From Cymbidium sinense (lineage: Eukaryota > Streptophyta > Magnoliopsida > Asparagales > Orchidaceae), in assembly GCA_021442155.1 (NCBI GenBank), contig CM038228.1, positions 88,679,737-88,743,736 on the forward strand: DNA of 64,000 bases, given 5' to 3'. Each line of letters starts with the position of its first letter. Within the stretch, counting starts at the first letter, position 1. Of the stretch, positions 1-10,030 are shown in pieces. A program made the position numbers and the translations under genes. The notes beneath the pieces were generated by a model, which was not told the origin of the DNA, did not search any database, and saw nothing but the letters and a program-made list of their open reading frames with translations.

Positions 1-830
1 CAAAAAGATGGAGTATCGTGTCAACGGGATGAAAAGCCATTCTCGATTGGAGATGTTGAGATTTATGAGGATGCGACCTACTATCTTCCTTAAAATACCC
101 TTTCTCGTGAACTTGGACAAAATTCAAATGCAAATGCAAAATCAAAAGAAAATGAAGCAAAAGAAAAGATAACAAAATGAAAAGAAAAATAAAAGTCCAA
201 GTGAGCAAGAAAGGGGAATTGAAGAAGAAGTGGATCTGCATATCACATTCCACCCAGTTCATTCCATCATATGGACATGTGGGTAGGATGGCTCAACCTT
301 CACCAGGCAGAGGCAGAGGCAGAAATAGAGGTAGTTCTAGAGGTGGGAGACCCCCTAGTTGGCCTTCAGCCAATAGAGGTCGTGTTCTAGTTCATAGGTG
401 TACCCCTACTATTCACATAGACTTGGAATCTAGTTTGGAGAATGAGTCTAATATGATTAGTATACCAGCCAACCCCTCTCAGCGAGTTCCATTGGAGGTG
501 ACTTTTGATTCAGTGAGAGATGAAGATCAGGCCTCCAAGCAAAGCAAAGTATTCAAATATGGTTATGTGAAACTATTTGGCAGCAGTTGGAAACCTTAGC
601 TCTTACCTCACTTACACCTCAGAAAGTTGAAGGTATAATAGTTAAGGAAGTCTCTAAGTCTTCCAGTGACATGAAGCAGAAGAGGTTCTTTTTGGGTTCA
701 TCATCCTCAAGTCCCGAGCTTGATGTAAGACTTAAGAAAAATACTTTTAAAGAATTAATGGAATTACCTTTTGACTTTTACTCACCTTATGTTCAAAATC
801 TTATACTGAAGGTTTAGTTCCTCACATTTG
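1..830 (+). pseudogene. Tat linker between protease and reverse transcriptase
   Basis: Two overlapping reading frames (177-599 and 587-817) cover a low-complexity linker. The first is Lys-rich at its N-terminus and then carries an Arg/Gly-rich run (GRGRGRNRGSSRGGRPP) followed by an acidic segment. The overlap at 587-599 implies a one-base shift within one ancestral frame. The reverse complement of 14640-15130 carries the same series of segments: a KPFS-containing stretch, EIYEDATYY, the Lys-rich run and the GGRPP-type run. The two regions are therefore homologous copies in opposite orientation. The role of this linker is unknown. Confidence 0.6.
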
Positions 831-1224
831 GTCCAAGCATATGTGAATACTTCAAGAAATTATGGAACAATACGGTAGGGAAGCATAATCAAAGCGGATT
901 AAGATTAAGACTGGTCTAGTCATGATGAAGATTATTGCTAGTTTTACCAATCATTTGGAATCGATAGGTTCTTCTTCTCACATATCCCAACTCTTATGAG
1001 AATGTGTATTTAGAAATTTGGATGATCCATATAATCTCTAAGTCAAAGAGGCACCTAAAGTTTGAAGAGGAGATTCATTCAATCGACAAGCTAAAAGAAA
1101 TCAACCTCGAGACGAAGAAAATCCTCATACATCGGTTCATTCTTTGAATGAAGAAGAAACCAATGATTTAGTTAGGTTATTGACTGAGTTTAAAGCTTCA
1201 CATGGAGTTATGAAGAAATGCCCA

Positions 1225-1975
1225 GATTATCTCCTGATGTAGCAGTTCACAAGCTAGCAATAGACCCTAACATTACACCTATTAAGCAAGCTCCTAGACA
1301 CATGCGATTAAAAATTGAATAATGGGTCATTTATGAAGTCAAGAAACTGATCGATGCTAGTTTCATCAGGGAAGAAAAAATATCTATATGGTTAGCTAGT
1401 GTCATCCCGGTTAAGAAGAAGAATGGCCAAATTCGAATTTGCATAGATTTTAGGGACTTAAACAAAGCATGTCCTAAGGATGAGTTTCCTCTTCATATAC
1501 CAAAGTTAATGGTGGACATTGCCTCATCTCATGCAATTTTTTTCATGGATGGGTCATCTAGCTATAACCAAATCAAGATGTCTCTTGAAGATGAAAGAAA
1601 TACTGCTTTCTGAACCCTGATCAAAATCTTCTGTTATAGGGTCATGCCTTTCAGCCTTAAAATGCTGGTGCTACATACTAATGATCCATGACTCAGATCT
1701 TCAATGAACTCATCCATCATCAGGTTGAGTGCTACATTGATGGTTTAGTAGTCAAAAGCAAAGAAAAGGAAGACCATCTCTTTGACTTGAGAGTAGTTTT
1801 CAAACGGTTAAGATAATATAATCTCAAGATGAATCTCTTGAAGTGTGCATTCGGAGTTACTTTAGGAAAATTCTTTGGGTTTGTTGTTGACAGGAATAGA
1901 AATAGATCTAAAAGATCAAAGTTATCTTAGAAATGCCACCTCCTAAGAGTTTAACTCAACTCAGATCCTTTTAAG
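1225..1975 (+). pseudogene. Reverse transcriptase domain, degenerate
   Basis: Translation gives SVIPVKKKNGQIRICIDFRD, then LNKACPKDEFPL and FFMDGSSSYNQIKM, the fingers and palm motifs of Ty3/gypsy reverse transcriptases. The catalytic Tyr-x-Asp-Asp box appears near 1734 as YIDG, so the second catalytic Asp is replaced by Gly. Stops interrupt the frame at about 1320 and 1611, and a shift follows the YIDG box. The enzyme cannot be functional as read. It lies immediately upstream of the RNase H segment in the normal pol order. Confidence 0.85.
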
Positions 1976-2520
1976 GATGGCTAGCATATCTAAGATGCTT
2001 TATCTCAAACTTATCAGGGAGATGCAAACCATTCTCAGCACTTATCAAAAAGGATGCCAAGTTCAAGTGGGATGACAAGTCTCAGCATGCATTCGAAGAC
2101 TTGAAGCTGCTAGTTCTCACAGCCCCTATCCTGGGTAGGCCATTGATCCTTTACATTGCTACATTGGATGACTCTCTCGGTGCTCTATTGGCCCAAGCTA
2201 ATGATGAGGGGAAGGAAAGCACACTCTACTACCTCATCATCGATCCTGTGAAAACTATCCACCTATTGAGAAATATTGCCTAGCTTTGATCTTTGCATCT
2301 CAGAAGCTACGACATTACATGCTTTCTCATAATGTGAACTTGATCTCTTGAACCAATCCACTGCAGTACCTCATGACACGACCAACGCTTTTTGGATGTT
2401 TGGCTTGTTGGTCAATGATACTCTCACAGTTTGATATCACATTTTATACGGTAAAGGACAGAAGCAGATTTCTTAGCGGCACACACTTCCTGATTCTCCT
2501 TGTGATCTCCCCATGAACAA
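1976..2520 (+). pseudogene. Connection and first RNase H domain, degenerate
   Basis: The segment begins with WLAYLRCFISNLSGR, typical of the thumb/connection of Ty3/gypsy pol. It continues through KWDDKSQHAFEDLK and TAPILGRPLILYIATLDDSL into the RNase H fold, with the usual ALLAQ motif. A continuous frame covers 2101-2283. The following EKYCLALIFASQKLRHYM-type motif appears after a break at about 2260-2290, so the domain is frame-broken. It would have degraded the RNA strand of the RNA-DNA hybrid during reverse transcription. Confidence 0.75.
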
Positions 2521-2534
2521 ATCATGAACTTAGG

Positions 2535-3079
2535 GAGGCGAGATGGGAGATGTATTTTGATGGTGTCTTCTTTTCTTAAAGGTGAAGCACCACGATCTAT
2601 TCTCCCAAGAAAGGTGGTAGGAATAGTTCTTCTAACTCCAAATCATGATGTGATGAGATTCTCATACTATCTTTCCAACCCCTACACTAACAAGCAAGTA
2701 TGAGGCTTTGATTGTTGTGCAGTTAGCCATCACTATTAAGAAATCAACATCTTTGGGATTCTCGGTGGTCATCAACAGTTATAGTCCTAGTCCTCAAACC
2801 AAGCTTTGTCATTACTATGAGTATAACATGAAGTTGTTGGCTCAGATTCTCAAAGTTACCATCTATAAGGTTCCCCGAATAGAGAACACAGTAGCAGATG
2901 CCTTGGCAAAACTTGCCAAAGAGTTGGCATGTCCGGAAGATGTGTCTATTTCAATAAGAGTCCAAAATAGACAAGTCTTATCCCTTATTGATTCAGAACT
3001 AATTGAGAGACTTTCTCTTGATGGGGAGTTTGTCATTGTCAAAATGGACAAGGAGCTGGATTGGAGGCAACATTCATAG
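2535..3079 (+). pseudogene. Second RNase H (aRNH-like) domain of Tat element
   Basis: A second RNase H-like module follows the first. It opens with GWEMYFDG, equivalent to the first catalytic Asp block, and continues in the frame 2708-3079. That frame carries the HVPR-like IYKVPRIENTVADALAKLA motif near its middle, the last catalytic block of archaeal-type RNase H. A shift separates the two parts at about 2700. Acquisition of an additional RNase H is an established hallmark of Tat-lineage elements. An env-like or host gene is a less likely reading because of its position between RNase H and integrase. Confidence 0.75.
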
Positions 3080-3169
3080 TGAACAGATAAACTACCTCAA
3101 GAGAAATCTCAAGCCCATCGTGAAACAGAGCTCTCTCTATGCTCTTGTTGATGGCACCACAATACCGGT

Positions 3170-4185
3170 CCTTTGACCAAATGTTATTACGTATTTAGGC
3201 AAACACAGCCATGGAATTAAAACTAGGTACATTTAGGTCTATATGGAAGCATCGGTCGGTCGAAGATGAAGTCGAAGATCAAAGACTTGGATACTAATGG
3301 CCTTCCATGATCACATATTGCATATACGTAGCTAGGAGATGCCATCAGTGTTAGGTACATGGTGTGATCCTCCACCAACCACAATTCACTACACCCTTTG
3401 GCCTCATGGCCATTTGAGTGTTGGGGTATCGACATTGTAGTCATTCGATCTCCTTCTTTTAAGGAGCATCGATTCATCTTAGCTACCAGACTACTTTTCC
3501 AAGTGGCAGCCATCCCACTCGAGAGGTCACACTCACCATGTGCTTAGTTTTAGGAACCATATCATATAGGTTGGGGTGCCTCGATGAATTATATCGATAA
3601 TGGTATTGCATTCAAAAGCATGAAGATCAACCTTGCTAGAAGACAGTATAGATTAGAGATACTCCACCATCTACTATCCAGAGCTAATGGTTTAATAGAA
3701 GAAATTCAACTCTCATCCGGATATTGAAGAAGACTCTTGATGATGACAAGCGTGAGAAAGCGTTGGTTGAAGCCTTGTGGGCCTACCGCTACATACCGAA
3801 CTCCAACTCAGTCTACCCTATTTTTCTTAGTGTATGAGTCTAAAGCTGTTCTTCCTTTAGAAGTTCAACTCCCTTCACTAAGGATAGCATTGGGTAAGAA
3901 GAGCTCAAGGTTTGGAGGAAAGGTCTCTGAGGCATGCTAGAACCTCAGGGTACAAGGCCAAAATGATTCAAGCACAACAAGGCGTCCTAAGTCTTTCAGT
4001 AGAGAACTTGTGTTAGTCCTAAGAGACTAATTGCCATCAAAATATGGGAGGCAAGTTTGAACCCACTTGGGAAGGAGACCCCTATGTCATAAAGAAGGCC
4101 TACTAAGGAGGATCTTATCACTTATTGATTATAAAGGGAACATGCTTCCAATTAATGGGCTCTATCTAAAGAAATATTATCCATG
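3170..4185 (+). pseudogene. Integrase core and C-terminal motif, degenerate
   Basis: Fragments of a retroviral-type integrase are visible in changing frames: an RRCHQC zinc-binding remnant near 3335, WGIDIV (first catalytic Asp) near 3425, YIDNGIAF (second Asp block) near 3590, and RANGLIEE (catalytic Glu block) near 3690. The readable stretch 3737-3940 contains YRTPTQSTLFFLVYESKAVL and a PLEVQLPSLR motif typical of the integrase 3' half in Tat elements. At 4040-4185 the sequence ends with FEPTWEGDPYVIKKAY and a final KKYYP before the stop, the usual Tat pol terminus. Several stops make it inactive. Confidence 0.8.
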
Positions 4186-4289
4186 AAATAAAACTTGTTT
4201 GAAAATAATCATTTATAAGAACAACATCGATTTCATTCATCAAATCTTCTCTTTAAGTGTTGTTTGCTGTCTTACTTGAATCCGGCGTG

Positions 4290-4550
4290 TTTAGGATAGG
4301 TGTAAGTGTCCCCCAGCGGCATTCTATCCCTCTTTCACAACACAAACACAATCCCCCCAACGCTATTAGAATAGGTGTAAGTGAACCCTCGAAGAATCCT
4401 ATTTCGATTAACATAACTAAGATAGGTATGAGAGAACCCAAGCGGCATCCTTTCTTAGTGGAAATGTTGCCACTTTCATTGGCACCATTTCATATTTCCT
4501 CGATGTTTTAAGGTAGGTGTAAGAGTCCCCAGGCATCTATTCCTTTTAAC
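4290..4550 (+). repeat. Four-copy degenerate repeat, GATAGGTGTAAG module
   Basis: Four related modules occur at about 4294, 4371, 4421 and 4511. Each has a core like GATAGGTGTAAGTG followed by CCCC and an AGCGGCATCC-like tail. Spacing is roughly 50-90 bp and the copies are degenerate. They lie in the Tat 3' region. No function can be assigned. Confidence 0.5.
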
Positions 4551-4689
4551 ATATGCACACATAACACATAAATCTTTTGCCATAAGCCATTTGATTTGGG
4601 AGCAAGCCCTCTGTGGCACTCACTCGTTAGCTGCTCTATGTCTGGTCTCCATGCTACCTTGCTAGTTTGTCACCCCAGTGGTCACTTAT

Positions 4690-5815
4690 TGGAGGATGTG
4701 AGTCCTCGTACTTTCTTCCTAACTTAACCATTATAAACTAAAGAGTGCCTTATTAATATGGTAATCTTCCGCCCACCAGTAAGCTACCTCATGTGACTTT
4801 ATTTAAGAAGAAGTGAGTCCACATATTTTCTTCTTGAACTAGCCATCATGCTCTAACTTGGTCGAGTATGTTTGAGGTTTAAATTAAAACCCCAGAGGCT
4901 CCTTTCCTCTTAACTACTTTCAAGATGATCTAAGTCCCCCAATGACATTCAATCAGTAGTCGCCCTAGGTGGATAGCTGTCAAAGATTATCCAAGTCGGT
5001 TCTAGAGGAGGATGTGAGTCCCAGAGCTTTCTTCCTAGGATGATTGTTGCAAACCAACACCTTAGGTTGGTTGATGTCGATATGCTAGGACTCACACGGT
5101 GAGTACACCATTCTTGGATATGAGTCCCGTGCTTTCTCCTTGGGAGAATACCTATTAGATATATGACTAACATGTTATTTTCTTCAAGGTGTTGGATTAA
5201 GCCTTCTTGGCCCCATCCCTTATGGGCACTCTATTTGGATCCAAGTCCTTTATGGCTCCATTTAGACACTACCAGTTACTTTTGGATTGGATAATTCCCC
5301 TTTCTGGCCACCCATGGTTGGAGAATTTGTTCGATGCGATTCTCCAGGTTGTAAATCGATATAGGTCTAGAGGCGATATAAGCTCCTTCTTAGTTTGATC
5401 ACTTGCAAACTTAAGGTCCATGATAAAACAAACCAAAATAAACAATAAATGAACAAAAAATTAATTCGCTTGTGGATTAGGATTCAAGCCCCAAAGGGCC
5501 CCTTTTCTAAGTAGACATCCTATCTTTAGAGGCGTGTTAGCATAACTCCTATAGGAATTGCGACTACACGGTTGAGATAAATCCACGGGTTGTACTCACT
5601 CCATAGTAGCCCTTAGTTCGGGTTCAATATGTTTAGCCACAAGTAGGTTACCGCAGCGATCATTCCATTTTGGAAGATATACTATAATACATTCTTTCTA
5701 GCATGATTGTATGCATAACGAAGGCGAGTCGGGTTCGATTGGTTGCCCAAAGTAACCAATCACCCCAGTGATCTTTTCTAGTGGAAAATGTGAGTCCTTG
5801 AGCTTTCTTCCCTTA
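4690..5815 (+). repeat. Dispersed module GATGTGAGTCC...TTTCTTCC
   Basis: A module of about 30 bp recurs near 4693, 4808, 5008, 5117 and 5787. It reads roughly GGATGTGAGTCC, 5-8 variable bases, then CTTTCTTCCT. Spacing is irregular (about 100-670 bp). Text between the copies also recurs, for example CTAAGTCCCC followed by a GGCATTCA-like piece near 4930 and 6020. This looks like old tandem amplification followed by decay. Confidence 0.5.
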
Positions 5816-6573
5816 ATTGATCATTCCAAACCGAAAGACACTCCTTTGGTTGGATAGTTCTCCGATCGGTCGGAAAGCTACTCCCTTTGGTTCAGTAAAT
5901 CTGAGATAGGTCTAGGCTTCTATAAGCTCATTCTCAGTGTGATCCATCACAAATCGATGGAATCCATCAAAACAAATAAATTTAAAAATAAAATTAATCT
6001 TGACTATCTTTGAGTTGATCTAAGTCCCCTAGTGGCATTCATTCAATAGTCAGCCCTTAGTTTGGTTTCAATATGTTTCATTGCCAATAGATTACCCCGA
6101 TTGTCCTTTCTTAATGCATATTTGCCCAAAAAACATCCCTTTGGTGGCTAGTCCTACTAGTGTTTAGTAGACTACCCATTTGGATTGGTAAATGTTTGGG
6201 TCTTAGCCTCCCGCTCATTACACATTACAAACCAACATCCTTCTTAAAATTCAAACCTAACAAAATTAAAACAAATTCAACCCTCTCCCCCACTGGAGAT
6301 CTCTCCCTAGTGAGATTCCAATCAAATAAAACCTTTCATCTCCTTATAGATGACTTGAACCCTGTGGAAGGTTCACACTCTATCCCTTAGTGGATTTCTT
6401 CCCTCTCTCTTATGTCTTGGAAATAAGTAGAGCCACATTGCATTAAGCTCTAGATTCTTTCTTTTCCTTGGGTTAAGAATAGATTATTTTAGTGCTTGTG
6501 ATCTCTCGATGTTGTTGATCATTTCGGTCAACACCAATACGTGCGGTGTTTCTTGTCAGTCACACCACACCTA

Positions 6574-6600
6574 TTGGGCGCCCATTGTTGACCTCATTTT
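6574..6600 (+). other. Putative LTR edge with primer-binding-site-like GGGCGCCC
   Basis: The sequence TTGGGCGCCCATTG directly precedes TGTTGACCTC, where the left inverted arm begins. TGTTGA is also how the right arm ends when read on the opposite strand, at 29456. TG...CA ends fit LTR termini, and GGCGCCCA resembles primer binding sites of plant Ty3/gypsy elements. The two readings conflict about which side is the LTR, so the call is tentative. Confidence 0.3.
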
Positions 6601-6949
6601 TAGGATGAGCTCTCAACCCCTCTATCTTAGGCATAGAATTTCTCTTAGACTTTAAGAGTTCTTAGTATTAAGACACATATAGTGATTAGGTGGATACTCA
6701 AACCTAGTTCTAGAATACTTAGAAGAGTTAGCCATAGAAATAGGTCATGCCTTAGGGGTGTTAGGAAAACTTTCCTACCCTTTAGCTTACCTTTTCCTCA
6801 CTTTCCTTCTTTCAAGTCAAATTCCAAGTCAATTCTATTTGATTTTCTCCAAACTCAAATCAATTTGATGAATCAATTCCATGATTGAAATCCATTATTG
6901 AAATCTATGATTGAAACCCATGATCAAAATCCATAAAAAATTCTTAAGT

Positions 6950-7840
6950 TCAAATTTTACCTAAGTCCTTAAGCTTCCCTTAAGGACTTAACCAAAATCA
7001 TGATCCAAACCTATTCAAACCTTTGAGATTTTCTCATACCTCATTTATATTCTCATTTATATTCACATTAATAAATGAAATATAAATTCAAACCCATCAA
7101 ATCAAATTCAAAATTCAAAATTAATTCATGAAATTTTGTTGAAGTCCTTAAATTTCCTTAAGGACATAACCAAAATTACAATCAAAACCAAATCAAATCT
7201 TTGAGAATTTCTCATAATCCATTTATATTCTCATTTATATTCACATATATAAATAAAATATAAATTCAAATCAATCCATCTAAACTCGAAATTCTAAATC
7301 AATTCATGAAAATTTTCTTAAGTCCCTTTAATTTTTCATTAAAAGACTTAGCCAAAATCAATCCTAAACCTTGATCAAACCTATTCAAATTTATGGGATT
7401 TTCTTAAAAATTATTTATATTCTCATTATATTTTCATATATAAATGAAATGTAAATATAAATCAATCCAATCAAAGGCAATAAAAAAATATATTTAAATT
7501 CCAATTTAAAATTCCCTTAACTACTTTAAATTTCCTTTAATGGATTTAACCTAAACTTTGATCAAACCATTTCAAACTCATGGGATTTTCTCAAAACTTA
7601 TTTATATCATCATTTATATTCTCATATATAAATGAAATATAAATATAAATCAATCAAATCCAATTCAAAAATTAAATTTCAAATTAAAAATTTCTTTAAA
7701 TCCTTTAAATTCCTTTTAATGGATTTAACCTAAATCATGATTAAACTACTTCAAATCCTTGAAATTTTCTCATGATCAATTTATATTCTCATTTATATTC
7801 ACATATATAAATGAAATATAAATTCAAATAATCAAAATCA
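6950..7840 (+). repeat. Five-copy ~180-bp tandem repeat with internal palindrome
   Basis: Five degenerate units start near 7028, 7200, 7388, 7580 and 7764, a period of about 170-190 bp. Each has TTTTCTCAT, then ATTTATATTCTCATTTATAT, a short loop, and ATATAAATGAAATATAAAT. The last two pieces are complementary, so each unit can fold into a stem of about 18 bp. Each unit also carries AAGTCCTTAA-like and AAGGACTTA-like pieces. The right arm has about two units. Confidence 0.65.
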
Positions 7841-8159
7841 ATTCCAAAAATCAAACTCAAATTCACTCAAAATCAAATCTAAGCCTTTCAAGTCAAAATC
7901 TTGAACTTAACCAAATCACTTTCAAATCAAGCCAAACTCTTGATTTTTCTCTCATGGTTCAATCAATCTTACAATCATGAGCTCATATATAAATCCAAAC
8001 TCCAATCATTCAATCAAAACCCCAATCAAAAATCAAACCCAAAACCCTTTCATATCCTTCCTTTGAATATGAAATTTTTAAATGGATCAAAATCCATTTG
8101 ACTTCAAACCACTTGTAAATGGATTTATATTTGAATCACAAGTCCATATACAAGATCAA

Positions 8160-9010
8160 CCAACTTCAAATCAAGCTTTGACCAAGCCATTTGACCCACT
8201 TAGGTTCACTTGACCCAAAGTGACCTAAAGTACCCTTATGAGCCAACTTTTGGTCCTAACCAAATTGGATTGAACCAAACTCATATATCCTTCTCATCAT
8301 GATCAACATCATGGGATGATCAATCAATCAAATTGGGTCAAACAAAGTCAAACCTAAGGGTTGACCAAGTCAACACTTACCCTAAAATGAAACCTTACAT
8401 AGCCAAATTCCACCATAGGATAAATTGATTGAAACCATTGATCTAAGTTCACTCATGACTTATGTTTGAACGAAAATAACATTTTAGCCTAACCTATTGG
8501 ACTTGAACCCAAGTTGACCCATTTTGACCTAAAGAGCCAAAATGTGTCAAAACTTGATCTAAGCCAAATTGATTAAAACCAATGGGTCAAGTCCATTCCA
8601 AATCACTTGTGGAACTTGATCAAAGCCTCAATTGGCCAACTAGACCCAACTAGTCCAATTGACCTTAGACAACATGACTAAAGGGGTCATGTTGAGTCAA
8701 AATTAAACTTAACCCAAATTGATTGGAAACAAAGATACCAATCAACTCCATATGACTAACCCAACCTAAAACTGCCCTTGGCCTACCTCAAATAGGTCAA
8801 CTTCACCCATTTGACCTAAGTGAAGTCATATGAGCCAAAACTAAATATATACCAAATTGAATCAAACCAAAGCCACCAAAATATTTCAAATGGTCATATG
8901 ACCTTGACCCAACCCTTGGTTTGACCCAATTTGACCTATTGGTCAACTTGACCCAAGTTGACCCATTTTGACCTAAATGGGTCAACATGAGCCAAACCAT
9001 CAAATGAATT
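8160..9010 (+). repeat. TTGACCC-rich degenerate array
   Basis: Short motifs TTGACCCA, TTTGACCTAA and GGTCAA recur dozens of times, with AAATTGATT...AACCAA text between them. The reverse complement, GGGTCAA-rich text, occupies 27840-28600 in the right arm. The array has no coding signal beyond chance frames. TTGACC/T matches the core of the W-box bound by WRKY proteins, but the density here is more simply explained by tandem amplification. Confidence 0.5.
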
Positions 9011-9991
9011 CCAAATTTCATGAAACTTGGCCCAACCTAGTTTCTCCACATAACATGTCCAAAGTGGAAAAATAGCAAAATGACCATCCTACCCCTAGGA
9101 CATAAATTTTGGCTAACCCATGGGTAATTTGGTCATACCCTCTTCACATTCACTTGAGGCTTTCCTAAAAGCTCAAGGGACTTAGTGATGAGTGGTGCAC
9201 CCAACCCAATGGGTTTGGGTTATTGGTTCCTAGACCAAACCCACCCTTAGCCTAAAATTGAAATTTTAATTTCCCTCTTAAGCTCAAATTCACATGTAGT
9301 TGGCAATCCATTCCTTGCATCAAAACCATGTGCACTCAAAATAGTCAAAATAAACTCCAATGTCATCAATTAGATTAAAATGGCATGGACATTGTCGGTC
9401 GATCCTTTGGGGAGATATTCTCCCCCTAATTCAATTGAAAATTTACTTGCCCTTTATCGATTGAACCTAAGGAACCCAGAGCAATCATCAGAGAGCACTC
9501 CCAACCTTCTTAGAGAGGATTAGAATTCCCCATTTCTCAATTTTGCATAGTGCAAAAATAGGGGAGCTCAATCCAATCTTGAATTTCCTCCACTGAAACC
9601 ACCTCAATTCCTCTACACACTTCTTGGGACCAATCAGGATCACTCAAGCTTCCATTGGAGTTCCCATAGCAAGGAGAGGTGGATCAAAGCCACAAGGATC
9701 TTCAAGTGGTGTTGGTCCATAGAGCAAACTCAATCCCAGGCCTAGGAATTTCAGGCTTCATCTCCACTGCAAAGCTACCTCATCGATCTTGAGCGCCGGT
9801 GATCACCTCCGATGAGGTATGAAATTTTTTAATCACTAAACTCAATGTGGTGTGGAGCTTTATGAAAAAAATTTTCACCTCAATGAATTTTGACCATTGG
9901 ATTTGATGCTCTTTATCTCTAGATGGTGTGGGTTGATTTTGGTTTAATTCCATGCTAGATCGAGCTTGGATCTTCGAAGAACTTGGCTCAT

Positions 9992-10030
9992 CTCAGCCAT
10001 CCATCCGCACATTTTAGATGGACGGCTGAG
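9992..10030 (+). repeat. Hairpin CTCAGCCATCCATC / GATGGACGGCTGAG
   Basis: A 14-bp stem with one mismatch flanks an 11-nt loop. It lies in a GC-richer pocket that contains a second related piece, TTTGATCGGACGGC, near 10096. The corresponding part of the right arm (26.6-26.93 kb) has several such GGACGG/GATC palindromes. Confidence 0.6.

Larger units (their letters stand above)
1..4185 (+). mobile_element. Ty3/gypsy Tat-lineage retrotransposon, pol half
   Basis: Plus-strand remnant of an LTR retrotransposon polyprotein. The order is linker, reverse transcriptase, RNase H, a second (archaeal-type-like) RNase H, integrase and a short C-terminal motif. This order, with two RNase H modules before integrase, is what is known for the Tat lineage of plant Ty3/gypsy elements. 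Many in-frame stops and shifts make it non-coding as read. The gag and protease part lies left of the window edge. A related gag and protease half sits on the minus strand at 14.5-19.1 kb. Assignment to Tat rests on domain order and motifs, without a database search. Confidence 0.85.
4186..6590 (+). other. 3' non-coding region downstream of Tat pol
   Basis: About 2.4 kb after the pol stop with no convincing gene. Short frames at 4257-4511, 5207-5398 and 6160-6390 have no recognisable domain and lie in repetitive sequence. The region contains two families of dispersed short repeats (listed separately) and ends just before the inverted arm at 6591. Tat-lineage elements are known for variable, repeat-rich sequence between pol and the 3' LTR, which fits this position. 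Confidence 0.5.

Noticed and set aside
8160..9010. Cluster of W-box cores (TTGACC/T) as a WRKY-controlled enhancer
   Set aside because: The motif density matches tandem amplification of a TTGACCCA word across 0.8 kb of both arms; no promoter is associated.
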